Below, piece by piece: positions 24,936-36,335 of a DNA stretch of 64,000 nt. A model generated the notes under the pieces. The model was not told the origin of the DNA. It saw only the letters and a program-made list of their open reading frames with translations, and ran no database searches. Numbering within the stretch: position 1 is the first letter of the stretch; every line of letters begins with the position of its first letter. The DNA comes from Brachynemurus nebulosus (Eukaryota > Arthropoda > Insecta > Neuroptera > Myrmeleontidae): the NCBI GenBank assembly GCA_035578155.1, contig JAPWDM010000001.1:6389672-6453671 (forward strand). The letters are read 5' to 3'. The translations under genes and the position numbers were made by a program.

Positions 24936-25538
24936 ATCAGAATAAAAATACCAAAAATACTGACTCATGCGCAATAATGCTACAGGTTCATTTGTGAGTT
25001 TTTCTTTTTTTATTATTTTCTTTTTTATCTATGAAAATTATTTATAATTGTTGAATTTTTTCAAACAAAAACATCGATTATCATGAAGAAAAAAAGAGTT
25101 TATTTTTTTTTTATAATTAGATAATATAGTTTAATGCATCAAAGTAAAGAAATTTCATAAAAACATTAAAAAAATCATAATAATATTAGTAAAATAACTT
25201 TTATTTCAAAATTACCCGCCTTTTATTAAATAATCGATACTATCGATGTATCGATCCTATATTGGGAAACCCCGTCGATTCTGTAGAATCTATGTTTTTT
25301 TTTAGTATCGCCCATCCCTAGTTTATTGAGAACAGCATCTCTGACGATAAGTGCATTACTTAATGATATAATTCAAAAGTGGGCAAAGGTAGGTCCTATC
25401 AAGATAAATCATACTGTAAAATGTAAAATCTAAAATTATGATAATAAGAAAAAGATAATAAAATATAAGTAACAAGCCTTTGTCGCTATATCCTTGTTAC
25501 TTATTGACAGAATTTTTGTACAACATAAAATTATAATA

Positions 25539-25844
25539 GTAGTCTTCATAATCTTTGTTAAATTTGTTAAACTTGTTAAATGTTATTTATGTTATTCTTC
25601 AAAATAGATAAAAATCATGAACGACCTATTTGCAACTCTGTTAATTATTACATATTTGACAGTTACGACAGTTATTTTATAGTTTTAAACCAGTTCTCGA
25701 TTTCAATTTAACAAATAACATGCTCTTGGCCTTGTTATTTGTTATCGTCGAATTTCATCAATTTTTTCTCGATTTGTTAATTTTTTCTTCGAAATAACAC
25801 ATTTAACATGTTATAGCATGTTTAACAAAAATTATGAAGACTAC
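25539..25844. mobile_element. TA-flanked MITE with TTGTTAAAC motifs
   Basis: The ends GTAGTCTTCATAATCTTTG and inward GTAGTCTTCATAATTTTTG are inverted repeats flanked by TA. The interior has repeated GTTAAA/AACATGTT motifs like those of the element at 8111-9192. Confidence 0.7.
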
Positions 25845-25901
25845 TAATTACTCTTTTGCGATTTAATCGATTAGTTGTTAAAATAAAACCTGATGTAGAT
25901 A

Positions 25902-26480
25902 TTAGGTTGTCCCAAGCAAACACATCAAATTTTTACATGTTGTATCTTGTTAGTTTTTAGACTTGTTGTAACATGACTAATGTCATTAGAAACGCAACAC
26001 TGTAGGTTTATTCTCAATGATAGTTAGTTCGCTCTTTTGTAAAATGTCATCAATTAAAGAACAAAGAATTCATTCAGTAAGTGATTATGAGCAACGAGTT
26101 TTACTCAAGTTTGCTTGTTTGTGGGACTGACCTGTGGGTGTCACTCATTCTAATATTACAAAAGCACTTGGCAAAAGAGCTTTATCAAAAGCACCATATC
26201 TCTCCGCTGGACTTCAATTGTTTTGCCAGATTGAAGAGGAAGCTAAGAGGAACACACTACAATAACTGGGATGATTTTCAAAAAACGCTGAAGTTAATCG
26301 TGACGGAACTTAACACGTCAGGTTCTATGACTGGCGTACAACAACTGCCTGAGCGATGGCAACGTGTAATAAATTCTGACGGCTCGTACATTTAACTAAT
26401 ACATAATTTATTGTCATTTCGATCAATAAAGATTAACAATGAAAAAAATAAAATGGATGTGTTTACGTGGGACAACCTAA
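25902..26480 (+). mobile_element. Internally deleted mariner element
   Basis: The inverted repeats TTAGGTTGTCCCAAGC and inward TTAGGTTGTCCCACGT are flanked by TA (25900-25901, 26481-26482). TTAGGTTG-type ends are typical of mariner. At 579 bp it is under half the usual length of about 1.3 kb. Confidence 0.9.
26044..26395 (+). pseudogene. mariner transposase remnant
   Basis: Only the two ends of the transposase gene survive. An ATG at 26044 opens MSSIKEQRIHSVSDYEQRV and ends in a stop after WD. In another frame 26081-26395 gives the C-terminal part, with FARLKRKLRG and LPERWQRVINSDGSYI, the standard mariner C-terminal motifs. The catalytic D,D(34)D core is deleted or damaged (SPLDF where SPDL is expected). 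It cannot be active, but its ends could be mobilised by a related transposase. Confidence 0.85.
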
Positions 26481-26603
26481 TATAATACAATTAACGAAGA
26501 TATTTCAAAGGTCACGTCACGTTATGTTTGCTTAAATCGCTACCCCTCCACCCTTGGTACATATCACACATAGACAATTAGCCTCCGCCGCCCCTTTTAT
26601 TAT

Positions 26604-26655
26604 GATTCAAGTCGGATACTCGACGAAATTTTTTACCGCACAATATACAGAGTAC
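26604..26655 (-). pseudogene. Fossil partial finger 6 downstream of gene D
   Basis: Immediately after the stop of gene D, in a different frame, the minus strand encodes LCILCGKKFRRVSDLNH-like sequence (one substitution in this copy), matching finger 6 (LCTLCGKKFRR). The same fossil follows paralogues A (about 6903-6952), C (about 16700-16750), E (45441-45492) and F (55700-55750). It is absent after gene B, where the pogo-like copy lies. It points to an ancestral duplication junction within the finger region. Confidence 0.75.
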
Positions 26656-26657
26656 GC

Positions 26658-28132
26658 TTAAACGACGCTTTGCAATTTCTGTGATGACCGTTCATGAACC
26701 AATTTGGTGTGATTATAAAGTGTTGAACTTTGTCGAAACGCTTTCGAGCAAATACTACAAGAAAATGGTTTTTCACCGGTATGTATGAATATATGATTTG
26801 CTAATGTTTTTCCATCCAAAAATGCTTTTGGGCAATATGTACACTTAAATCGGCGCTCATTCAAATGTTTTTTTTCGTGCATCGAGCGAACACCATGAGT
26901 CTTAAATCGTTTATCACAATGTCGACATGGATAATTACGTTCGTCTGAATGTGCTGCTTGATTATGTTTATTTAACTCAGCTTTCCGATGAAATTTTTTT
27001 CCACACAATGTACATAATACTTCAGAAGCTTCGTCAAAATTTTCGTGAAAGGCTTTAACATGATATTGCAAACTGGCTCGATAACCAAATTTCTTCTCAC
27101 AATATTGACACTGAAAACTATGTGTGGTATGTTTAAGCTTTATATGGAGTGGTAAATTTAAAACCGATTTTCCACATTTTTTACAAATTACTTTTGGTGG
27201 GGGATTATCATTATGTTTTATCCTTTTATGATCACTAAGTCCACTGGGGCTGGAAAATGATCGAGAACACTCAGTACAAAGGTACGGCTTTAGTCCTGAA
27301 TGAATTCTTATGTGCCTTGTTAAGGTATTTTCATTTAAAAATGATTTTAAACAATAATCACATTTAAATCTTCTTTCATGAGTTGGTTCGTGTCTTTGTA
27401 GATGATAAAATTTTATAAATGTTTTTGCACAGTACTTACACTTAAAACTATTCTTACTTTTATCTTTTGAAGTTACATTATCCTTATCTGAATCTTTACT
27501 TTCGTCTACATCAATTTCAGATTTTATATGGTTATTGATACAGTTACATGTTTCACTTGGAGAATTGCACTTATTGCACAAAAATAAAGTGGTATCAGGC
27601 GTATCAGGTTCTTCAGTTTTTATACCGCTATCATTTATTATTACATGACATATTTCTACTGCTGTCTTCTGCTCATAATTTTCATCTATGTTAGTATCCT
27701 GATCAAAATTATCTTCAGGGTCGCTAGTTTCATCGCCAAACTTATCGGTATCAATTATATGAGGAAATTTAATTGGTAAAATTTGAAATTCACTATCATT
27801 TAAAATATTTTTCAAATAACTGGATGCGGATTTACATTTTTGTTTGAAGAGAATGAAATTTCTTAACTGGTCTAGACAGACCATACAAATTTCATTTGGA
27901 TATCGTATATCGGTCATCACCTAAAATTTTTTTAGTGGAATAAATATTCTACATACTTATGTGTTAATTACTTTTTTTTAGGTTAATTTACCTCGACATT
28001 AAAAAATGTCAATATTGTGTTAAAATCATCTACTTCCTTTAGTAATTGAATTGGTACCATTTGTTGATGGATCTGTAAACATATTCTACAGTTTTTGCAA
28101 AGTGAAAATACAATATTATCGTTTGTTTCCAT
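26658..28132 (-). CDS. ZAD/C2H2 zinc-finger protein D
   Basis: Predicted 467-residue nuclear DNA-binding protein. Exon 1 is 27992-28132, the intron 27921-27991 (71 nt, GT-AG, phase 0), and exon 2 26658-27920. The ZAD has CRIC in exon 1 and ICMVC in exon 2, with FILFKQKC closing the domain. The linker carries the LFLCNKCNSPSETCNC cluster and IKTE/IKSE SUMO-consensus sites. Nine C2H2 fingers follow from about residue 208. Finger 3 (SFSSPSGLSDH) and finger 7 (KTHGVRSMH) differ from the paralogues at contact positions. About 239 bp covering exon 1, the intron and the exon-2 start are identical to gene B. An AATAAA in sense orientation lies about 56 nt past the stop (26597-26602). No disabling change is seen. 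Confidence 0.93.
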
Positions 28133-28318
28133 TTTAAGCCTTATCGAGTATTATATATTATGTTTTTGCTGCATTTGCTGAAAGTTGATTTTATTACTTT
28201 CTGCCCTTGGTCTGCACCGTCTGCACTGTCTGGACTTATTTTCGAACTGTTCGAAGTAGTTATGTCTTATGTAGTATGCACGTTATCAAACGGTTGTCAG
28301 ATAACTGTTTTTAAAATG
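28133..28318 (-). promoter_or_regulatory. Conserved upstream region of genes D and E
   Basis: About 185 bp upstream of gene D aligns with 46968-47165 upstream of gene E. It includes TTTATTACTTTCTGC and a well-conserved ATCAAACGGTTGTCAGAT at about 28286-28303 (47100-47117 for E). It probably holds the 5' UTR and promoter. No TATA box or start site can be pinned down. Confidence 0.5.
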
Positions 28319-28364
28319 AGGTAGATACCGTAGATACGGTAGATACGGTAGATACCGTAGATGC
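28319..28364. repeat. Short tandem repeat GTAGATACSG
   Basis: Four to five copies of a 9-10-bp unit (GTAGATACCG/GTAGATACG) lie just upstream of the conserved region before gene D. Confidence 0.75.
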
Positions 28365-28383
28365 CAGTGACAATGAGTAGAAT

Positions 28384-28749
28384 CAGTGAAGAGAGACGTA
28401 TATAGAACTTCAATCCTGTGTTAAATTTGTGGACAGTTTTAGAGCACCCCAAAGCGTAATATTGATACCCCATCAACAGATGGCAGTGCTGTGCAGACAA
28501 GCAATACGCACTATTATGTCTTGGTAACTGTATTTTTGCAAACAGAAATTTGTTTATGGGAGAAAAATGGAAATACACAGATTGAAATATACGTTCGCTA
28601 CCTCTTCCAGTTAAACTAAAGCTCCGTCTGACAACTTGAAAACGTCTGAACCTCGATCGTTCTGCCATCTAATAGAAACAAAATCAACTAAATTTTCGTC
28701 CACTTTGGCCCATAAGAATTAAACTTCTAATATACGTCTCTCTTCACTG
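28384..28749. mobile_element. MITE with CAGTGAAGAGAGACG ends
   Basis: Inverted ends CAGTGAAGAGAGACGTATAT are flanked by GTAGAAT (28377-28383 and 28750-28756). A 7-bp duplication is short for hAT, so one base may have mutated. No coding content is convincing. Confidence 0.7.
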
Positions 28750-29376
28750 GTAGAATCTATGGAGATTAGACAAGAAGACCAAACTCAATGTATTCAAAAA
28801 AGTGTCCAGATCAAAGATGGCACTCGTGTTCGTCGGATACGAAAGCGGTACAGTATTTATTCTCAAGTGGAACACTCTCTTAAATGGAAACGCAAGCTTC
28901 TATATTATCTTTGTTAGCTTTTGAATAGAATCTTCTGGAATCTTTTTCAATGTTCAACTCAGTTATAAAGTGTTTTTCGGTCGTTTTTAAAATAAACTTA
29001 ACAATTTTTATTTTGCGACGTGTCATTTATATTGTACATTATATCATTCGCTGACGTCAGTATGTAAAATCGGAGTCAGTACCATTGGATATCCGCCGTA
29101 TAAAGTAATTTAAACTATAAAAGTTTATTTCATACATATGTAATTTCTATGTATTTCCTTATTATTAAATATCATCAACCGACATTGGTGATTCTCAAAC
29201 GCGAACATTCACTTCCCCAGTCCCGACGTGTTTCCATTTGAGAATAAGTACTGTAGTTACATTCTGTTTTAGGTTAAGCGCGCACTACGTTTTTTTTTTC
29301 CGCTCGGCGTTTTTCCACAAAAGCTGAAAACGCGTCATCAGCGCGCACTACGTTTTTTTTTTACAGTAGAGGAATA

Positions 29377-29942
29377 GGGTACTTGACTGAAGTTACAAAA
29401 ATATTCTAGAAGCATTGTTTTTCCACATTAGTTAAGTGATTTTTTTATCTTCGACAGATTCTGTAAAAAAATCATCAAAAAATAACCCTACAATTTTAAC
29501 TGAGAAAAAGGCGGGAAAAACACCTCACTATAGTGACGTCACAGTTTGAAGCCATTAAACGTCAATGTCAATATTTATAACCTCAAAACTTTGATTATAT
29601 TCATAAAATGTCAAAGTAAAATCAAATATTTATTAGAATTCTGGCCGATTATTATTACTATATATCTAAGCTAATAGAAATATTCAAAAGAAAACACAAT
29701 TTCACCTCATCGATGAAAATTATCAAAATCGACATATCTAGCTACAAAATGTTACGTCATATTCAAGAAATGGCGCGTTTTCACTTATTTGAATGTTTGT
29801 TGAAAAATGGCGATTTTCAAAATAAAATTTCTAAATAGTTATCAAATTTTTTTATGTTTCATCATTAAAATTGGACATATGTAATGATAATGCATAGAAT
29901 TATTTAACATTTGACACAAATTTTAAACACAGGCAAGTACCG
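29377..29942. mobile_element. TA-flanked element, GTACTTGACTG family, copy 1
   Basis: It starts GGGTACTTGACTGAAGTTAC, ends in the complement of CGGTACTTGCCTGTG, and has TA on both sides. A second copy in opposite orientation is at 60463-61037 with the same interior (TATAGTGACGTCAC). Both lack coding sequence. Confidence 0.82.
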
Positions 29943-29972
29943 TATTGGCGGGACTTAAAATTATTTCGAAAA

Positions 29973-30687
29973 TGGACGTTCATTAAGCTTGCTGTACTGG
30001 TGCTTTATATTAGTAATATGACGTTATAAAATTATAAATAATTTTAAAGTATGTAAAATTCTGAATGTTTTAATTTTAATACTTTTTTATTTTTAAAATA
30101 TTATTAAGAAATAAAAAATGATTCAATATTAATTATCAAAATATGTCAAACTTATGAACACATTTCCATTTTCTTCCACCATTTACATATTTTAGATAGC
30201 ACCCACTCTTCTTTTTAAATAATTAAATTTGTAAAAATATTCATTCACCAAGATCTAAATTATCTTTTTTACCTATAATGCAGTCCAATTTATTAAATTA
30301 ACTATTTTATCAAAATCAGGACGTTCGTTAAGCTTCTTTTACTGGGGCTTTACGATGGCAACATAACATTATAAAATCAAAAATACTTTTTGTACGCAAA
30401 ATTCTGTATAATTTAATGACTAAATAAATAAAAATACAAAACAATAAACATAATAAAACATTTTATTTTGAAAATACATAATTATTATAATTAAATACAA
30501 ATAATTCAAAATTAATTATTAAAATGTCAAACTTATGAATGGATTCTCATTTTTTCCTGCTTTTCCCATTTACATATTTAACAAAGAATTTAACCAGTCT
30601 TCTTTTCAGATAATTATGTTTGTAGAAAGATTTATGTACCAAAACCTAAATTACCTTTTTTATCTGTAATGCAGTCCAATTTATTAG
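29973..30687. repeat. Diverged direct duplication of about 345 bp
   Basis: Two consecutive units share landmarks (GTTCRTTAAGCTT, CATTTACATATTT, TAATGCAGTCCAATTTATTA) at a spacing of about 345-360 bp. They lie inside the PIF-like element. Confidence 0.65.
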
Positions 30688-31338
30688 TTATTCTTTAACA
30701 AACTTCTCGCCAAAAACATTTACAATATTCTTAAATACCTTAATATTAGAATTTTATCCAATTCTGGGGGGCTTTTGTCTATTTCATATATAATTTTCTT
30801 CATCAAATTTTCTATTAAAATTCCAAATCTGGCGATACTTTGACTAAAATTTTATTTTACATACATTTCTGTTGTGTATTAGCGCATCATAATATGATAC
30901 ATAACCACACTAATCAAGAAAACCGCTTGCTTATTTACGCAAGTGCGCGTGTTGTCATATATTTACACGTGTTACAAAAAGGACGCGTTTTTTTTCCAGC
31001 AAAAAAAAAATGTAACTTTTTGCGTTTTTTTTTTCCGCCGCTGAAAAAAAAACGTAGTGCGTTCGCTTATATGGATAATGGAGTATAATGCTTCACACTT
31101 TTTTGCTGAAAAAAAAACAGCGGCGGAAAAACGTAGTGCGCGCTTAGCCTTATCCGTTTTATGTTACTATATTCGCTATATTCACATCAGTATTCGAGCA
31201 TTATTAACGCCGCGAGTGGTAAAAAAAGAAAGCCTTATTATATTTTTTACCATTTTCCGGACCAATTTTGTCACTTCCTCTCATATAAGTAAGATCTCCA
31301 TCTTATAATACTCCATTACTGAATCGAACATATTAACG

Positions 31339-31713
31339 ACCGTATTCCATTAGCAAAAATTTTACACAGTGCATGACACTGTGTTACACTGGTCTACTTT
31401 TTTCATTAATGGAACATCAATTTTTATTGTGTTCCTGCAGAGGGCAACATAGACAAAGTTGCTAGATTTAAAAAAAAAAAAATAGATTCAATCTGCTTGG
31501 TATATATACTCTCTGTGATTCCCAATTATATGTATAATTTAATAATTTAATTAAAAGCAGATAAAAGGTTAGTTTCGAAATAAAATTTTAAAAAAAAAAA
31601 ATAGTTTTTTTGTGAAGAAAGAAAGTACAAAAATCACGAAAATTTGGTTGGCAATACTTTTCTTCTATGCACTGTGTTACACAGTGTCGTTTGTTTTTTG
31701 CTGATGGAACACG
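31339..31713. repeat. Inverted-repeat element with CACTGTGT motifs
   Basis: The ends GTATTCCATTAGCAAAAA and inward GTGTTCCATCAGCAAAAA are inverted repeats, each followed by ACACAGTG-containing sequence. A related, smaller structure is at 59321-59508. No TSD was resolved. Confidence 0.5.
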
Positions 31714-31724
31714 ATTAGTTTATT

Positions 31725-32405
31725 GTAAATGGACTGTTATAAGATGGATCGTACTTACATGGGAAGAATTGCCAAAATTGGCTACGAAAATGGCATATTA
31801 TACATATTAGGCTTTCTTTTTTCACCAATGGTGGCGTTAATATTCTTAAATGCTGAAGTGAATATAGCGAATATAGTAACATAAAACGGATAAAATAGAA
31901 TGTAAATAGTAAATAGTAAATACAGTACTTATTCTCAAATGGAAACACGTCGGAAGTGGGGAAGTTAGTGTTTCCATTTGAGAATCACCAATGTCGGTTG
32001 ATGATATTTAATAACAAGGAAATACATAGAAATTATATATGTATGAAATAAACTCTTATAGTTTAAATTACTTTATACGGCGGATATCCAATGATACGGA
32101 CTCCGATTTTACATAGTGACGTGAGCGAATTATATAATATACAATTTAAATGATGCGACGCAAAATAAAAATTGTTAAGTTTATTTTAAAAACGATCGAA
32201 AAACACACTTTATAACTGAATTGAACATTGAAAAAGATTCCAGAAGATTCTATTCAAAAGTTAACAAAGATATAGAAGCTCGCGTTTCTATTTGAGAATG
32301 TTCCATTTAAGAATAAGTACTGTACCGCTTTGGTATCTAAGGCACACGAATGCCCTCTTATTTTTAGACACTTTTTAGAATACATTGAGTTTGGCCACCA
32401 TATCT
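31725..32405. mobile_element. hAT-like MITE family copy 2
   Basis: Homologous along its length to 41830-42473 in the same orientation, including GGATATCCAATG and TTTGAGAATAAGTACTGTAC. Its ends (near ATGGACTGTTATAAGATGG) differ from that copy and no clear TSD was found. Confidence 0.65.
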
Positions 32406-32689
32406 AATCACCATAATATTGTACATCAAATTTAGGTTATGTTAATATGACTTTTTAATTGAGAAATAATTAAAAACTTAATATTATTTAAAATTACTAA
32501 ATTACGCTTATTTAAAGGCGTAAGATTAAAAATTTTAATTAAAATAAACGCTTGTTTAAATCTTTGCCCAATATGCTGGACAAAAGTATACTCATTGACG
32601 TAAAAAAATTTTCAAAAATCAGTAGCGATTTAGCGAAGAAGTTAAATACAACTTTTTCAAATTTTCACGCTCGTTTTCAATATCGATGT

Positions 32690-32797
32690 CAACAATCGAT
32701 GTTTCGATGTTTTTATAAGAGCATCGATGTTTCGATGGCGAAAAATTGAAATAATCGATAGTCCGATGTTGATGTTTTTTACCGACATCGCCCATCC
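32690..32797. mobile_element. Remnant of an ATCGATGTTT hAT-like MITE
   Basis: Repeated ATCGATGTTTCGATG motifs end in ACATCGCCCATCCTTA, similar to the terminus of the MITE at 59608-59977 and to the sequence ending near 25320. Only one end is recognisable. Confidence 0.45.
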
Positions 32798-32802
32798 TTA
32801 TA

Positions 32803-32945
32803 CTGAGTGTCTGAATCGAAGATATTAACATAATGTTTCCTAGAGATACGACAGACATTAAATTTTGAAGCATGACTCTATTTTAATAAGCCCAACTTGT
32901 AACCATAGAGACTTGTTTATAAATATTAGATAAGCCATTAAATTC
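32803..32945. repeat. Dispersed repeat R2, left flank of the foldback
   Basis: Matches 13420-13690 in reverse complement and part of 39717-39978. It is interrupted at 32946 by the foldback, and the same repeat resumes at 39717 after the 9-bp duplication. Confidence 0.7.
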
Positions 32946-35196
32946 AGCCTGTATCCGTTAGCCAACATGAATTTCAAAATTCTAATTTTCTTACTTAAAA
33001 ACAATTCTGATCCTTTGTGAATCGTTTGTGAATGTTTGTGACACCATTCACAAGTTTTGTGACTAATTAGTTATTGAGTAATTAACTGGTTAATTAAAAG
33101 GTATCCGTTAGCCAACGTAATATTCAAAACTGTAGTAATATTAACTTTTTTATACTCAATCGATCAGAAATCGTTTGTGAATTCTTAATTTACCAATTTA
33201 AACGTTTGTGACAACGTATTTCTCAAGAAAAATAAGAAAAATTGCAAGATGATATCTATCGCTGCGACATCTACTGGCACTATTTAGAACTATTTTCAAA
33301 CTTGAATTAACCATTTTTATTTATTAATTACAATTATAAACATTTATTTAAAAAACTTTGACCCATCCCGACCGTTCATAAATCGTTTATGAATGTTTGT
33401 GACACCATTCACAAGTTTTGTGACTAACTAGTTATTGCGTAATTAATACGTTAATTAAAAGGTATCCGTTAGCCACCATCATATTTAAAATTATAGTAAT
33501 ATATGCGTAATATGGACTTTTTTATACTCAATCGATCAGAAATCGTTTGTGAATTTTTAATTTACCAATTTAAACGTTTGTGACAACGTATTTTTCAAGA
33601 AAAATAAGAAAAACTGCAAGATGATATCCATCGCTGCGACATCTGCTGGCACTATTTAGAACTATTTTTAAATTTGAATTAACCTTACTTCTTTATTTAT
33701 TAATTACAATTATAAACATTTATTTAAAAAACTTTGATTCATCCCGATCGTTCATAAATCGTTTATGAATGTTTGTGACACTCTTTACAAGTTTTGTGAC
33801 TAACTAGTTATTCCGTAATTAATACGTTAATTAAAAGGTATCCGTTAGCCAACATCAAATTTAAAATTATAGTAATATATGAGTAATATGGAATTTTTTA
33901 TACTCAATCGATCAGAAATCGTTTGTGAATTCTTAATTTACCAATTTAAGCGTTTGTGACAACGTATTTTTTAAGAAAAATATAAAAAAACTGCAAGATG
34001 ATATCATCGCTGCGACATCTGCTGGCACTATTTAGAACTATTTTCAAATTTGAATTAACCTTACTTTTTTATTTATTAATTACAATTATAAACATTTATT
34101 TAAAAAACTTTGACCCATCCCGATCGTTCATAAATCGTTTACGAATGTTTGTGACACCATTCACAAGTTTTGTGACTAACTAGTTATTGCGTAATTAATA
34201 CGTTAATTAAAAGATATCCGTTAGCCAACATCAAATTTAACATTATAGTAATATATGAGTAATATGGACTTTTTTATACTCAATCGATCAGAAATCGTTT
34301 GTGAATTTTTAATTTACCAATTTAAACGTTTGTGACAACGTATTTTTCAAGAAAATTAAGAAAAACTGCAAGAAGATATCCATCGCTGCTAGATCTGCTG
34401 GCACTATTTAGAACTATTTTCAAATTTGAATTAACCTTACTTCTTTATTTATTAATTACAATTATAAATATTTATTTAAAAAACTTTGACCCATCCCGAT
34501 CGTTCATAAATCGTTTATGAATGTTTGTGACACTATTCACAAGTTTTGTGGCTAACTAGTTATTGCGTAATTAATACGCTAATTAAAAGGTATCCGTTAG
34601 CCAACACCAAATTTAAAATTATAGTAATATATGAGTAATATGAAATTTTTTATACTCCATCGATCAGAAATCGTTTGTGAATTCTTAATTTACCAATTTA
34701 AACGTTTGCGACAACGTATTTTTCAAGAAAAATAAGAAAAACTGCAAGATGATATCCTTCACTGCGACATCTGCTGGCACTATTTAGAACTATTTTCAAA
34801 TTTGAATTAACCTTACTTCTTTATTTATTAATTACAACTATAAATATTTATTTAAAAAACTTTGACCCATCTCGATCGTTCATAAATCGTTTATGAATGT
34901 TTGTGACACAATTCACTAGTTTTGTGACTAACTAGTTATTGCGTAATTAATACGTTAATTAAAAGGTATCCGTTAGCCACCATCATATTTAAAATTATAG
35001 TAATATATGCGTAATATGGACTTTTTTATACTCAATCAATCCGAAATCGTTTGTGAATTTTTAATTTACCAATTTAAACGTTTGTGACAACGTATTTTTC
35101 AAGAAAAATATAAAAAACTGCAAGATGATATCAATCGCTGCGACATCTGCTGGCACTATTTAGAACTATTTTCAAATTTAAATTAACCTCTTACTT

Positions 35197-36069
35197 ACTG
35201 CTATATAGTTAGCAGTCGAAAAATTTCTTTTAAATTGAAAATACTTTTATTCGATTGGGAATCATTTGGGAAAATTTAGGAATATAATTTTTTTATTTAG
35301 GACATTATAATTACTGAGTAATTAATTAGTCTTTTTTTAGCGTATAGTTAGCAGACATGAAAATAAAAAATATTTAATTTTACGTTATTTGATAGTAAAT
35401 AGTTTGGGAAGAACATTAAAATTAATCACACCATTTGGGAATTCATAATTAATTAATTATGCCGATTTTTCTGTTTACGATTTTACATGTACAATATATT
35501 TAATGACTGACGCCACTGACTAATATGGCGGCAAAATTCAAACACTTTTGTATGTTAAAATTATGAATTATTTTTCGAACTGTACTTCATTAGTATGTTG
35601 TATATTTACATTTTACATAATTTTATTGACGGAAAGTATGAAATGAAAAGTTATGTTATAATATACAACATACTAATGAAGTGCAGTTCGAAAAATAATT
35701 CATAATTTTAACATACAAAAGTGTTTGAATTTTGCCGCCATATTAGTCAGTGGCGTCAGTCATTAAATATATTGTACATGTAAAATCGTAAACAGAAAAA
35801 TCGGCATAATTAATTAATTATGAATTCCCAAATGGTGTGATTAATTTTAATGTTCTTCCCAAACTATTTACTATCAAACAACGTAAAATTAAATATTTTT
35901 TATTTTCATGTCTGCTAACTATACGTTAAAAAAAGACTAATTAATTACTCACTAATTATAATGTCCTAAATAAAAAAATTATATTCCTAAACTTTCCCAA
36001 ATGATTCCCAATCGAATAAAAGTATTTTCAATTTAAAAGAAATTTTTCGACTGCCAACTATATGGCAGT
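35197..36069. mobile_element. Small palindromic foldback nested in the large one
   Basis: The ends ACTGCTATATAGTTAGCAGT and inward ACTGCCATATAGTTGGCAGT are flanked by the 9-bp duplication CTCTTACTT (35188-35196, 36070-36078). The arms are over 400 bp and almost identical, separated by about 50 bp. A second terminus-like motif (TATAGTTAGCAG) recurs about 139 bp in, matching the 150-bp first subunit of the host element and its GTTAGC-containing terminus, so the two are probably relatives. Confidence 0.85.
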
Positions 36070-36335
36070 CTCTTACTTCTTTATTTATTAATTACAATTA
36101 TAAATATTTATTTAAAAAACTTTGACCCATCTCGATCGTTCATAAATCATTTATGAATGTTTGTGACACTATTCACTAGTTTTGTGACTAACTAGTTATT
36201 GCGTAATTAATACATTAATTAAAAGGTATCCGTTAGCCAACATCAAATTTAAGCCAACATGGAATTTTTTTATACTCAATCGATCAGAAGTCGTTTGTGA
36301 ATGCTTAATTTACCAACTTAAGCGTTTGTCACAAC

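Larger units (their letters stand above)
29272..31149. mobile_element. PIF/Harbinger-like element, 1.9 kb
   Basis: The ends GGTTAAGCGCGCACTACG and inward GGCTAAGCGCGCACTACG are inverted repeats flanked by TTA (29269-29271, 31150-31152). Joining the flanks restores the 41830-type MITE, so the insertion is certain. The sequence near both ends is poly-T/poly-A with GCCGCTG motifs. No transposase is visible; it carries another element (29377-29942) and a diverged tandem duplication. Confidence 0.85.
28757..31315. mobile_element. hAT-like MITE family copy, split by a larger element
   Basis: Positions 28757-29271 and 31150-31315 together form one inverted copy of the element at 41830-42473, with internal TTCCATTTGAGAATAAGTAC. 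It is interrupted by the PIF-like element 29272-31149. Its termini are diverged from the 41830 copy. Confidence 0.65.

Noticed and set aside
28297..28668. 123-residue minus-strand frame upstream of gene D
   Set aside because: It consists of the short tandem repeat and the interior of the MITE 28384-28749.
32951..35187. CRISPR-like regular repeats
   Set aside because: Units are about 376 bp, nearly identical throughout without unique spacers, and belong to an inverted-arm transposon in eukaryotic DNA.
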